Positions 24,464-31,648 of a stretch of 64,000 nt of DNA are shown here, piece by piece. The stretch is taken from contig BOKW01000005.1 of NCBI GenBank assembly GCA_016861185.1, positions 62,001 to 126,000 of the forward strand, written 5' to 3'. Each line of letters starts with the position of its first letter. Within the stretch, counting starts at the first letter, position 1. Under the pieces are notes generated by a model. It was not told where the DNA came from and ran no database searches. It saw only the letters and a program-made list of their open reading frames with translations. The stretch is from Betaproteobacteria bacterium (GTDB lineage Bacteria > Pseudomonadota > Gammaproteobacteria > Burkholderiales > Burkholderiaceae_F). Position numbers and translations under genes: made by a program.

Positions 24464-25906
24464 TCAAGCGGGTGCAGCAGTCGCGACCGGATTCGTCTGC
24501 GTTGCGCGCGTCGATGCGAGCGCGCCGAGTTCGCGGTCGACGCGTTCCGCCATCGCATGGCCCGACTTGATGCAGTCGCCGATCGACACGCCGCCGCGCC
24601 AGTTGGCGCAGAAGTACAGGCCGGGAGCGCTTGTCTCGGTGCGCTCGACGGCGGCGATGCGTTCGCGATGGCCGAGCGTGTACTGCGGGATCGCCTGCGG
24701 CCAGCACGTCACCACGCTCCACAGCGGGACTGCAGCGCCGACGTACTGCGCGAGCGCGCGCTGCGCGCTGGCGGCGATTTCGCCTTCCGCCGCCTGCGCC
24801 AGCTCGGGATTGCGCCGTCCGCCGACGAAGGTCGTCAGCACGACGGTGCCCTCCGGCGCGCGGTGCGCGAACATCGTGCTGGAAAACAGCGACCCGAGCA
24901 CGGGCGGAGCCTCCTTCTTCGGCGCGAGGAAGCCGAAGCCGTCGAGCGGATGCGCAACGTCGCTGCGGCGGTACGCGCTCGCGACGACCGCCACCGGCGG
25001 ATAGACGATCTCCCGCAGCGCCCGCGCGGCGCCGGCGTCGAGCGGCTCGACGATGCGCGCGGCCGCGTACGCGGGCACGGCGAGCACGACGGCGCGCGCG
25101 CGCCGTTCGAAGCACTCCTTGGTGCCCGCGCTGCCGCGCTCGCATTCGAGCGCAAAAGCGTCGGCCTCACGCCGCACGGCGGCCACGCGCACGCCGCATT
25201 CGATCGGCAGTGCGCGCGCGAGCGCGTCGGTCAGCGTCTGCATGCCGTCGCGGAAGGAGAAGCTGACGGCCATGTTCTTGGCCTTCTCGGCACTGCGCCT
25301 GCGCTCGCGCGCGCCGAGGATCTGCCCGCGGATCAGGCTCCCGTACTTCTGCTCGAGCGCAAACAGCCGCGGAAACGCCGCCGGCACGCTGAGCGTCTCC
25401 GGATCGCCCGCGTAGATGCCGGCGACGAAGGGCTCGATCGCGTAATCGAGGAATTCCGTTCCGAGCCGGCGACGGACGAAATCGGCGACCGTCTCCTCCG
25501 CGTCGGGCGGAGCCGGCGCGACGAACGGTTCGCGCAGCAGGCCGAGCTTGGCGCGCCACGAGAACAGAGGCGTCCCGAAGAACGCCCCCGGCGAAGTCGG
25601 CATCGCGACCAGCGCACCGCCGCGCAGGATGTAGCGCTTGGCGGCCGCCGCGCTCGCGTCGAGCCGCTCGCTCTTGATCCCGGCGGCACCGAGCAACTCG
25701 TCGATCAGCGGCGTCGTGTCGAGCCCGCTGTTCGGACCCAGCTCGTACAGCACGCCTTCGCGCCGCCGCGATCCGATCACGCCGCCCGGCCGTTCCGCGG
25801 CCTCGACGACGGCAACCTGCCAGCCGCGCCGCGCCAGGCGGAATGCCGTCGTCAGCCCCGACAGCCCCGCGCCGACGACGATCACGTCGGCATCGATGCG
25901 CGTCAT
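24464..25906 (-). CDS. hemG: Protoporphyrinogen oxidase (oxygen-dependent, HemG/HemY type)
   Basis: A 480-residue FAD enzyme that oxidises protoporphyrinogen IX to protoporphyrin IX, the penultimate step of haem synthesis. The N-terminal dinucleotide motif is VIVVGAGLSGLTTAFRLARRG with the second block VVEAAERPGGVIGS. The substrate-side blocks FVAGIYAGDPETLSVPAAFP and SFRDGMQTL are typical. The C-terminal FAD block is PGLYFCANWRGGVSIGDCIKSG. The ATG at 25906 has CGGAG upstream; one at 25942 is possible. Its position at the end of the haem-protein gene series suits the large haem demand of the neighbouring cytochromes. Confidence 0.92.
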   Translation of the reverse strand: MTRIDADVIVVGAGLSGLTTAFRLARRGWQVAVVEAAERPGGVIGSRRREGVLYELGPNSGLDTTPLIDELLGAAGIKSERLDASAAAAKRYILRGGALVAMPTSPGAFFGTPLFSWRAKLGLLREPFVAPAPPDAEETVADFVRRRLGTEFLDYAIEPFVAGIYAGDPETLSVPAAFPRLFALEQKYGSLIRGQILGARERRRSAEKAKNMAVSFSFRDGMQTLTDALARALPIECGVRVAAVRREADAFALECERGSAGTKECFERRARAVVLAVPAYAAARIVEPLDAGAARALREIVYPPVAVVASAYRRSDVAHPLDGFGFLAPKKEAPPVLGSLFSSTMFAHRAPEGTVVLTTFVGGRRNPELAQAAEGEIAASAQRALAQYVGAAVPLWSVVTCWPQAIPQYTLGHRERIAAVERTETSAPGLYFCANWRGGVSIGDCIKSGHAMAERVDRELGALASTRATQTNPVATAAPA

Positions 25907-26021
25907 CGCTTCACTCCGTTTCGCATCCTGTCCAGACGCCATCAGACGGCATCGGGCACCGCGCGAATGCGCCCTCGATCAGACGACGCGCACGTCCGAT
26001 GCAATCGATGATCGACGGACG

Positions 26022-26336
26022 TCAATGGCACATGCGCGGGGGACGGGCTTCGGCGTCGTCCAGGCGCGCGAGCAGCGCCGCGAGGTCGGGCTCCGCGTCG
26101 GTCTGATCGCCGAAGTAGTGGTAGACGAGATCGGCGCCGAGCACGTGCGGCAGCGCCCGGATGCGGCGGAAGCCCTCGACCTCGGCGTGCACGTCGGCGG
26201 CTTCCTGCACGACGATGAGGCGCGCCGAGATTCGATCGCAGTGATGCACTTCGATGCCGGGCACGGCTTCGAGCGCGGCGACGACCGCGTCGAAGTGCGA
26301 CGGATCGGCGCTGACGACGATGCCCGAAAAGTTCAT
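26022..26336 (-). CDS. napD: NapD-like chaperone (orphan)
   Basis: A 104-residue NapD family protein. NapD binds the Tat signal peptide of the periplasmic nitrate reductase NapA during cofactor loading. It reads MNFSGIVVSADPSHFDAVVAALEAVPGIEVHHCD..., then ARLIVVQEA and GFRRIRALPHVLGADLVYHYFGD, the ferredoxin-like fold of the family. No napA, napB or other molybdoenzyme gene is in the window. It lies about 100 bases downstream of the second ccmI gene and ahead of hemG. It may serve a NapA encoded elsewhere or another Tat substrate. Confidence 0.85.
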   Translation of the reverse strand: MNFSGIVVSADPSHFDAVVAALEAVPGIEVHHCDRISARLIVVQEAADVHAEVEGFRRIRALPHVLGADLVYHYFGDQTDAEPDLAALLARLDDAEARPPRMCH

Positions 26337-26434
26337 CGCGACCACTATCCGCCAACGGCGCCTGCGGGCCTTGCGCCGCGTCAACGATGTTCTCGCGGCA
26401 TCTCTCTTGCGGGCCGGGCACACCGTCCGCGCCC

Positions 26435-27289
26435 TCAGGAGGACGGCAGCGAGAAGCGTGCGCGCAGTTCGGCGCGCTCGATCGCGGCGGCGAGCTGCGC
26501 GTGTTCCGGCGTTCCGGGCGCAAGCTGTGCGAGCAACCGCCGCCAGTAGCCGGCCGCCGCGCGGAAGTCGCGCGCCTCGTATGCGGCGCTGCCCGCCATC
26601 TCGAGCGCGCGCGGATGCGCGGCGTCGAGCGCGAGCGCGTGGTCGATCAGTTCGCGCGGCCGCCCCGCGAGCGATCCGCCCTGCGCCATGCCGAGCGCGT
26701 CGGCGTATTCGCACCACACGCCCGGATCGGCGGCGACCTTCGGCGAGACTGCGACCGCTCTTGCGTACGCGTCGGCGGCCGGAGCGAAGAGGTCCGCCTG
26801 CATGCGCAGCCGCGCGAGCATCACCCACGCGCGCGCGTCTCGCGGCGTGCGCGCAAGGTGCGCTTCCAGCTCGGCGAGCGTCGCCGCACCGCGCGGCGCG
26901 GCCGGACCGTCCACCGCGGGCGAGTCGGGGCGCGCGGCGAACTGCGGGCTGCCGACCAGCAGATAGATGACGAGCGCGGCGAGCGGCAGCGCCGCCAGCA
27001 CGGCGAGCGTCCAACCGCGCGCCGCGCGACCGCGCGGGTTCGCGGCCGATGCGGCGAGGTCGCCGAGCAGGCGGCGCTGCAGATCCTCGCGCGCGCCGCG
27101 GAACTCCGCCTCGCCGAGTTGCCCCAGCGCGTACTCGCGCTCGAGCTCCTCGAGCTGCTGACGCAGCACCGCGGCGTTGACTTCGGCGCGCGTGGCGCGC
27201 TCGTCGCGCGGGCGCGAGCGCAGCCCGGCGAGGACGAACAGCAGCGCGACGAGCGTCATGCCGACGGCGATCGCGACGAAGGCGGCCAT
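26435..27289 (-). CDS. ccmI: CcmI-like cytochrome c biogenesis TPR protein (second copy)
   Basis: A 284-residue protein with the CcmI layout. Two membrane helices (3-23 and about 94-112) flank a leucine-zipper-like cytoplasmic segment (LRQQLEELEREYALGQLGEAEFRGAREDLQRRLLGD). A periplasmic TPR domain follows (ARAWVMLARLRMQADLFAPAADAYARAVAVSP and onward). CcmI holds apocytochrome for the haem lyase. It lacks the extra C-terminal periplasmic domain found in the other copy at 29262-30539. It follows the nitrite reductase terminator and precedes napD. A dedicated role for particular cytochromes, such as the octahaem enzyme with its unusual CxxCK site, is an inference. Confidence 0.83.
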   Translation of the reverse strand: MAAFVAIAVGMTLVALLFVLAGLRSRPRDERATRAEVNAAVLRQQLEELEREYALGQLGEAEFRGAREDLQRRLLGDLAASAANPRGRAARGWTLAVLAALPLAALVIYLLVGSPQFAARPDSPAVDGPAAPRGAATLAELEAHLARTPRDARAWVMLARLRMQADLFAPAADAYARAVAVSPKVAADPGVWCEYADALGMAQGGSLAGRPRELIDHALALDAAHPRALEMAGSAAYEARDFRAAAGYWRRLLAQLAPGTPEHAQLAAAIERAELRARFSLPSS

Positions 27290-27309
27290 GATTCAGTCTG
27301 ACACGGCAG

Positions 27310-27336
27310 AAAAAAGGCGGGGTGGGACCCCGCCTT
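27310..27336 (-). terminator. Rho-independent terminator after the octahaem nitrite reductase
   Basis: Arms AAGGCGGGG (27314-27322) and CCCCGCCTT (27328-27336) form a 9-bp stem with a 5-base loop. It is followed on the minus strand by TTTTTT. It separates the nitrite reductase gene from the second ccmI. Confidence 0.85.
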
Positions 27337-27366
27337 GTCGAGTGGCAACGCGCGTTCGCGCGCCCG

Positions 27367-29058
27367 TCACTTCTTGTCGGGCGCCGCCGGGGCCACGCCC
27401 TTGCGCCTGGCGGCCATCGCGTCGTCGAGGATCTTGATGCCCTCCTGCGACGTCGCGATCGACTTGTTCAGCGACGCCACGCTGCCCTCGGGATTGTGGA
27501 AGGCGTGGCCGTTGGAGGCCGTCCACCATTCCCAGTGCTGGTGCGCGACGGTGTGCTTGTCGCGCGCCTGGTTCAGCACCGCCTCCTCGAGCCCGAGGTT
27601 CTTCGCTTCCTCGAACTTGTCGACCAGCCGCGTCAGCCAGAACTCGGCCTTGCGCGTCTTGCCCTGCACGCGCGCGTGCAGCGACTCCATCGCGTATTTG
27701 GCCTGCTTCTCGCTCCAGTCGGAGTGGCAGGTCAGGCAGGTCTCCTTGATGTAGTGCTTCGGGCTGGTCTGCCAGTGCAGCGTGTAGAGCTTGCCGGTCT
27801 TCTTGTCCTTGACCTTCGGCATGTGGCACTGGTGGCACTCCACGCCCGCCAACTGGTGCTTCGAACCGTAGTAGTTCTCGACGTCGGGGTGCTGGCTCTT
27901 GATCAGCGCCGCGCCCGTGATCGCGTGGCGGAAGTCGCGGAAGTTGATCTTCGTGTAGTGCGCCAGCGTGTCGTCGACGTTCTTGAACGGGAAGTGGTTG
28001 GTACGGCGATCGTCCATGCCGATCGGTTTGCCGGTGGTCGGGTCGAAGCCGGGGTTGCAGTTGTATTCGACGTGGCACTGGCCGCACTGCAGCTTGGTGT
28101 CGTACCGGTCGAGCTTGGCGATCTTGCGCGTGTGCCCGCGCACGCCGAGGTCGACCACCTCGATCTTCGCGGCGCGCGGGTCCTTGTGGAACAGCGTGTC
28201 CTTCTCGGGCCGCGTCAGCGCGTCGATCAGGCCGTCACGGATCACGCGCGGCTTGGCGGAATGCGGGTCGTGGCAGAAGAAGCAGTTCAGCGCGTGATTC
28301 ACGTCCTTGACCAGGTCGACGACCTTCGAGGTGCGGCTCCACTTGGCGCTGGGCGCCGGATCTCCCATGTACGCCCAGTCGAGGATCAGGTCGGCCGACT
28401 TGCACGACCAGCACACCGGGTTGGCGGCGGCGGCCGTACCGGGCTTGAAGACCTTCTGCTCGGAGTTGCCGGGCTGCGTGTCCTCGATGACGTCCCAGAC
28501 CTTGAAGTTGCCCTGCTTGGTCAGGTACTGCCAGCCTTCCTTCGGCTGGAAGCGTCCGCCGAAGGCGCGATCGACGACGAACTGGTCGAGCACCATGAAC
28601 ATGTGCGAACGCGCCTCGGCGTGCTCGCGCGTGAAGCCGTGCGGCGCCATCAGCTTGTCCCACGAGGGGTTCGGCGAAGGCCCGGTCGCGAGCGATTTTT
28701 CCCGGCGCGCCGGCTTCTCGTAGTTCACCGTGTACTGGCTGTCGAACTGCAGCTTGTGGCACGCGCCGCAGGCAGCCGGGTCCGTGTTGGTGACCGGCCG
28801 CGCCTTGACGTCGGCGAGGTGCTTGTCGAGCCCGCTGTGACACGCGGTGCACTCGACTCCCTTGTGCCTGCCTTCGTCGTGGAACGCCTTGATCGGCGCG
28901 TGACAGGTGAGGCACAGCCCCTTGTCGAAGCCCGCCTTCTTAGCCTCGGCCTTTTTCGCCTGCGCCAAGGCGGGCTCGGCGGCGAAGCTCAGGAAAACCA
29001 GCGCTGCAGCCGCGGTCGCGGTGCGCAGGAACAGTTCGGTCAAACGGGACAGTTTCAT
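27367..29058 (-). CDS. Octahaem cytochrome c nitrite reductase, TvNiR type
   Basis: A 563-residue periplasmic enzyme expected to reduce nitrite (and sulfite in some homologues) to ammonium with six electrons. The signal peptide ends near EPALAQ. Eight haem sites are visible: CxxCH at C49, C70, C97, C259, C325, C408 and C441, and CWSCK at 216-220. The lysine-ligated site is the catalytic haem. Active-site residues match Thioalkalivibrio nitratireducens ONR: Y332 and C334 (YNC, the Tyr-Cys crosslink pair) and Q389/H390. Pentahaem NrfA lacks the three N-terminal haems and this pair. The ATG at 29058 has GGAGGAGGGG just upstream. An FNR-like box is centred about 97 bases upstream. It follows ccmI on the same strand and ends in a clear terminator. 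Confidence 0.93.
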   Translation of the reverse strand: MKLSRLTELFLRTATAAAALVFLSFAAEPALAQAKKAEAKKAGFDKGLCLTCHAPIKAFHDEGRHKGVECTACHSGLDKHLADVKARPVTNTDPAACGACHKLQFDSQYTVNYEKPARREKSLATGPSPNPSWDKLMAPHGFTREHAEARSHMFMVLDQFVVDRAFGGRFQPKEGWQYLTKQGNFKVWDVIEDTQPGNSEQKVFKPGTAAAANPVCWSCKSADLILDWAYMGDPAPSAKWSRTSKVVDLVKDVNHALNCFFCHDPHSAKPRVIRDGLIDALTRPEKDTLFHKDPRAAKIEVVDLGVRGHTRKIAKLDRYDTKLQCGQCHVEYNCNPGFDPTTGKPIGMDDRRTNHFPFKNVDDTLAHYTKINFRDFRHAITGAALIKSQHPDVENYYGSKHQLAGVECHQCHMPKVKDKKTGKLYTLHWQTSPKHYIKETCLTCHSDWSEKQAKYAMESLHARVQGKTRKAEFWLTRLVDKFEEAKNLGLEEAVLNQARDKHTVAHQHWEWWTASNGHAFHNPEGSVASLNKSIATSQEGIKILDDAMAARRKGVAPAAPDKK

Positions 29059-29148
29059 GCCCCTCCTCCATCGGTTGTTGTTCGCTGTGATGACCGTCGC
29101 GCGAGCCGCGCGTCGGCTGCGAATTTCCTGCAATCGGGATGCCGTCGC

Positions 29149-29162
29149 TTGACTCAAGTCAA
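29149..29162. promoter_or_regulatory. FNR/Dnr-type box upstream of the nitrite reductase
   Basis: TTGAC-TCAA-GTCAA is a perfect palindrome matching the FNR/Dnr family consensus (TTGAT/C-N4-A/GTCAA). Its centre at 29155.5 would place a class II start site near 29114, about 55 bases before the ATG. Just beyond it, CCCTAT and GGTAGGG (29187-29204) form another weak dyad. Confidence 0.6.
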
Positions 29163-29261
29163 CGGCGATCTACTCCCGCTCGCCCCTATGGAGGTAGGGC
29201 TCGAATCGGCCCGCGCGCTGTTACCCGGGTCGTTACACGGATCGCGCGATCCGCGAAACAG

Positions 29262-30539
29262 CTACGGCACGACGTTGTCGATCGTCACCGAGACGCCGCG
29301 CGCACCGACCTTCACGGGCTTCGACAGGCCTTCGAGATCGCCGCTGCGCGGATTGGCGGTGCCCGACTTGGACACGCGTGCGCCGACCACGACTTCCGCG
29401 AAGCCCGACAGCTTGAAGTTCGGCGACATCGCCATCGCGTCGTCGAGCACGAAGTTGGCCGGCAGATCCTTGACCTGCACCTTCACGATCGCGAGCGGCA
29501 TGCGCGGGCCTTCGGCCGGCCGCGCGAAGATGTAGACGACGTCGTCGGGCTGCGTCTTCGCTTTCAGCGCGGGCGCGAGATCGACCGAGCCGGCCACGCT
29601 GCTCGCGGCGGGCGCAGCGCCCGGCGACTTCGCCGTCGGCGCGGCGGCCTGCGTCTGCGGTGCGGCGGCCACGGGCGCCGGCTTCAGGCCGCCCAACTCG
29701 CGCGCCTCGGCGATGCTGTTGGCGATCGACTTGGCGATCTCCGACTCCGCCGGCACCGCGCTGCGCAGGCGTTCCCAGTAGTCGACCGCCGTCTTGTAGT
29801 CCTTGCGGTCGAACGCTTCGGTGCCCGCCATCGCGAGCGCCTTCCACTGGTTCGGATCGAGCGCGAGCGCCTTCTTCACAAGGGCGAGCGGTTCGCCCGC
29901 GATCTTGCGGCCGCGCGCCATCGCGAGCGCATCGGCGTAGTCGGCGAGCACGTTGGCGTCGTCGGGCACGAGCTTGACGAGCTGCTCGTACGCCTGCACC
30001 GCTTCCGGGAAACGCCGCATCACGTAGTACGTCCGCGCGAGCGTGACCCAGCCGTTGGCGTTGTCGGGCTCCTGTTTCAGCCGCTCGGCGAGCTTCTCGA
30101 CGATGCGCTCGACTTCGCCCGGCGCCATGTTGTGCGGCGAGCCTTCACCCATCGCCTGCCGCAGCGCCGGGTCGAACGCCGCAAGATCGCCGCGCTGCCA
30201 GTAGATCAGCCCCGCGGCGACCGGCACGACGAGCGCGAGCGCGAGCGCGGTCGCGCGGCCGCTGCGCGAGGCCGCGGCCGGTGCGGCCGCGGTTTCCGCG
30301 GCGACTTCGTCGAGCACGCGCCGTTCGAGTTCGGCCTTGGTCTCCGCGTACTGCTCGGCCGACACCGCGCCGCGCGCGCGCTCGGCTTCCAGTTCGGCGA
30401 GCTGGTCCTTGAGGATGCCGAGGTTGGCGGCGGCGCGCTCGACCGCCAGCGTTCCGCGGTCGCGCCGCAGCAGCGGCGGCAGCAGCCAGGCAAGGCCGAC
30501 GGCGATCAGGATCGCCGCGATGAAAAGAAAGGTGGTCAC
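29262..30539 (-). CDS. ccmI: CcmI cytochrome c biogenesis protein (full-length copy)
   Basis: A 425-residue CcmI. It has an N-terminal helix (VTTFLFIAAILIAVGLAWLLPPLL), a cytoplasmic zipper-like segment (ILKDQLAELEAERARGAVSAEQY), a second helix and TPR repeats (NGWVTLARTYYVMRRFPEAVQAYEQLVKLVPDDANV). A C-terminal periplasmic beta domain follows (about 330-425, VYIFARPAEGPRMPLAIVKVQVKDLPANFVLDD). The GTG at 30539 is chosen because it opens the first membrane helix. It is the last gene of the ccmABCDEFGHI unit and lies 62 bases after ccmH. Confidence 0.88.
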   Translation of the reverse strand: MTTFLFIAAILIAVGLAWLLPPLLRRDRGTLAVERAAANLGILKDQLAELEAERARGAVSAEQYAETKAELERRVLDEVAAETAAAPAAASRSGRATALALALVVPVAAGLIYWQRGDLAAFDPALRQAMGEGSPHNMAPGEVERIVEKLAERLKQEPDNANGWVTLARTYYVMRRFPEAVQAYEQLVKLVPDDANVLADYADALAMARGRKIAGEPLALVKKALALDPNQWKALAMAGTEAFDRKDYKTAVDYWERLRSAVPAESEIAKSIANSIAEARELGGLKPAPVAAAPQTQAAAPTAKSPGAAPAASSVAGSVDLAPALKAKTQPDDVVYIFARPAEGPRMPLAIVKVQVKDLPANFVLDDAMAMSPNFKLSGFAEVVVGARVSKSGTANPRSGDLEGLSKPVKVGARGVSVTIDNVVP

Positions 30540-30601
30540 TTGATCTCGATCCGATGCGTTGTCCGTCCGCGCTCGCCGCGCCGGCGAGTCGGCACGGCCC
30601 T

Positions 30602-31099
30602 CTATCCCTTGGGTCGTCCGCTCCCGGCGCCTTTGCCGCCGGCGACGGCGCCGAGCAACTGCTCGGCGCGCGCGCGCTCCTCGGGCGTCAGCGGCGTTTC
30701 GACCGCGGCGCGCCGGGCACGGACGACGCGCACCAGCACGAACAGGCCGATCGCCAGCAGCACGACCGGCCCGCCCCACAACAGCGCGGTCGTCGCCTTG
30801 AACGGCGGCCGGTACAGCACGAAGTCGCCGTAGCGCGAGGTCATGAAGTCGATGATCTCGGCGTCCGAGCGGCCGGCGGCGATCTGCTCGCGCACCTGGC
30901 GGCGCAGGTCGACCGCCAGCTCCGCATTCGACTCCGCGATCGACTGGTTCTGACAGACGAGGCAGCGCAGCTTGGAAGCGAGATCGTGCTCGCGTTTGGA
31001 CGCGACCGGATCGTTCTCGGTCGGCACCGCGGTGTTGGCGTGCGCGGCGCCGGCCGCGAGCGCGAACGACAAGGCAAGCAAGGCGACGAGTCGTTTCAT
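30602..31099 (-). CDS. ccmH: CcmH, apocytochrome c thiol reductant
   Basis: A 165-residue membrane-anchored periplasmic protein that reduces the cysteine pair of apocytochrome c before haem attachment. After the signal peptide (MKRLVALLALSFALAAGAAHA) comes the family motif LRCLVCQNQSIAES with the redox pair CLVC. One membrane helix lies near 104-126 (LLWGGPVVLLAIGLFVLV). It overlaps ccmG by ATGA. The length fits the short CcmH type, with CcmI encoded separately. Confidence 0.93.
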   Translation of the reverse strand: MKRLVALLALSFALAAGAAHANTAVPTENDPVASKREHDLASKLRCLVCQNQSIAESNAELAVDLRRQVREQIAAGRSDAEIIDFMTSRYGDFVLYRPPFKATTALLWGGPVVLLAIGLFVLVRVVRARRAAVETPLTPEERARAEQLLGAVAGGKGAGSGRPKG

Positions 31100-31641
31100 G
31101 ATTTCTGCTGCAGTTCGCGCACCAGCGGCAGGATCTTCTTCTGCAGCGCTTCCGCCGTGATCGGGCCGATGTGCTTGTGACGGATCACGCCCTGCTTGTC
31201 GATGACGAAGGTTTCGGGCACGCCGTAGACACCGAAGTCGATGCCCAGCCGGCCGTCGCGGTCGACGACGTTCACCAGATAGGGATCGCCCAGTTCGGCG
31301 AGCCAGCGCTTCGCGGCCTCGGGCTGGTCCTTGTAGTTCATGCCGACAATGGGCACGAGCTTCTTCGCCGCGACCTCGTTCCACAGCGGATGCTCCTGCC
31401 GGCACGGCGTGCACCACGACGCCCAGACGTTGAAGATCCACACCTGCCCGGCCATGTCCTTGCTCGCGAACGCGACCTCGGGCGTATGCAGCTTGGGCCG
31501 CTCGAACACCGGCGCCGGCTTGCCGATCAGCGGCGAAGGCACTTCGCGCGGGTTCAGCCATAGCCCGCGCAGCAGGAAGGCCGCGAGCACGACGAACGCG
31601 GCGAGCGGCAGAAGGTAGAGCGCGAGTTTCCTGGCGTTCAT
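31096..31641 (-). CDS. ccmG: CcmG/DsbE thioredoxin-like thiol:disulfide reductase
   Basis: A 181-residue membrane-tethered thioredoxin-like protein that keeps CcmH or apocytochrome thiols reduced in the periplasm. It has an N-terminal anchor (LYLLPLAAFVVLAAFLLRGLW), the active site NVWASWCTPCRQEHP and the cis-proline region GVYGVPETFVIDKQG. The GxxxxFxxP-type opening GKPAPVFERPKL is also present. It is coupled to ccmH by overlap and starts 7 bases after ccmF. Confidence 0.94.
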   Translation of the reverse strand: MNARKLALYLLPLAAFVVLAAFLLRGLWLNPREVPSPLIGKPAPVFERPKLHTPEVAFASKDMAGQVWIFNVWASWCTPCRQEHPLWNEVAAKKLVPIVGMNYKDQPEAAKRWLAELGDPYLVNVVDRDGRLGIDFGVYGVPETFVIDKQGVIRHKHIGPITAEALQKKILPLVRELQQKS

Positions 31642-31648
31642 CGGCTTG

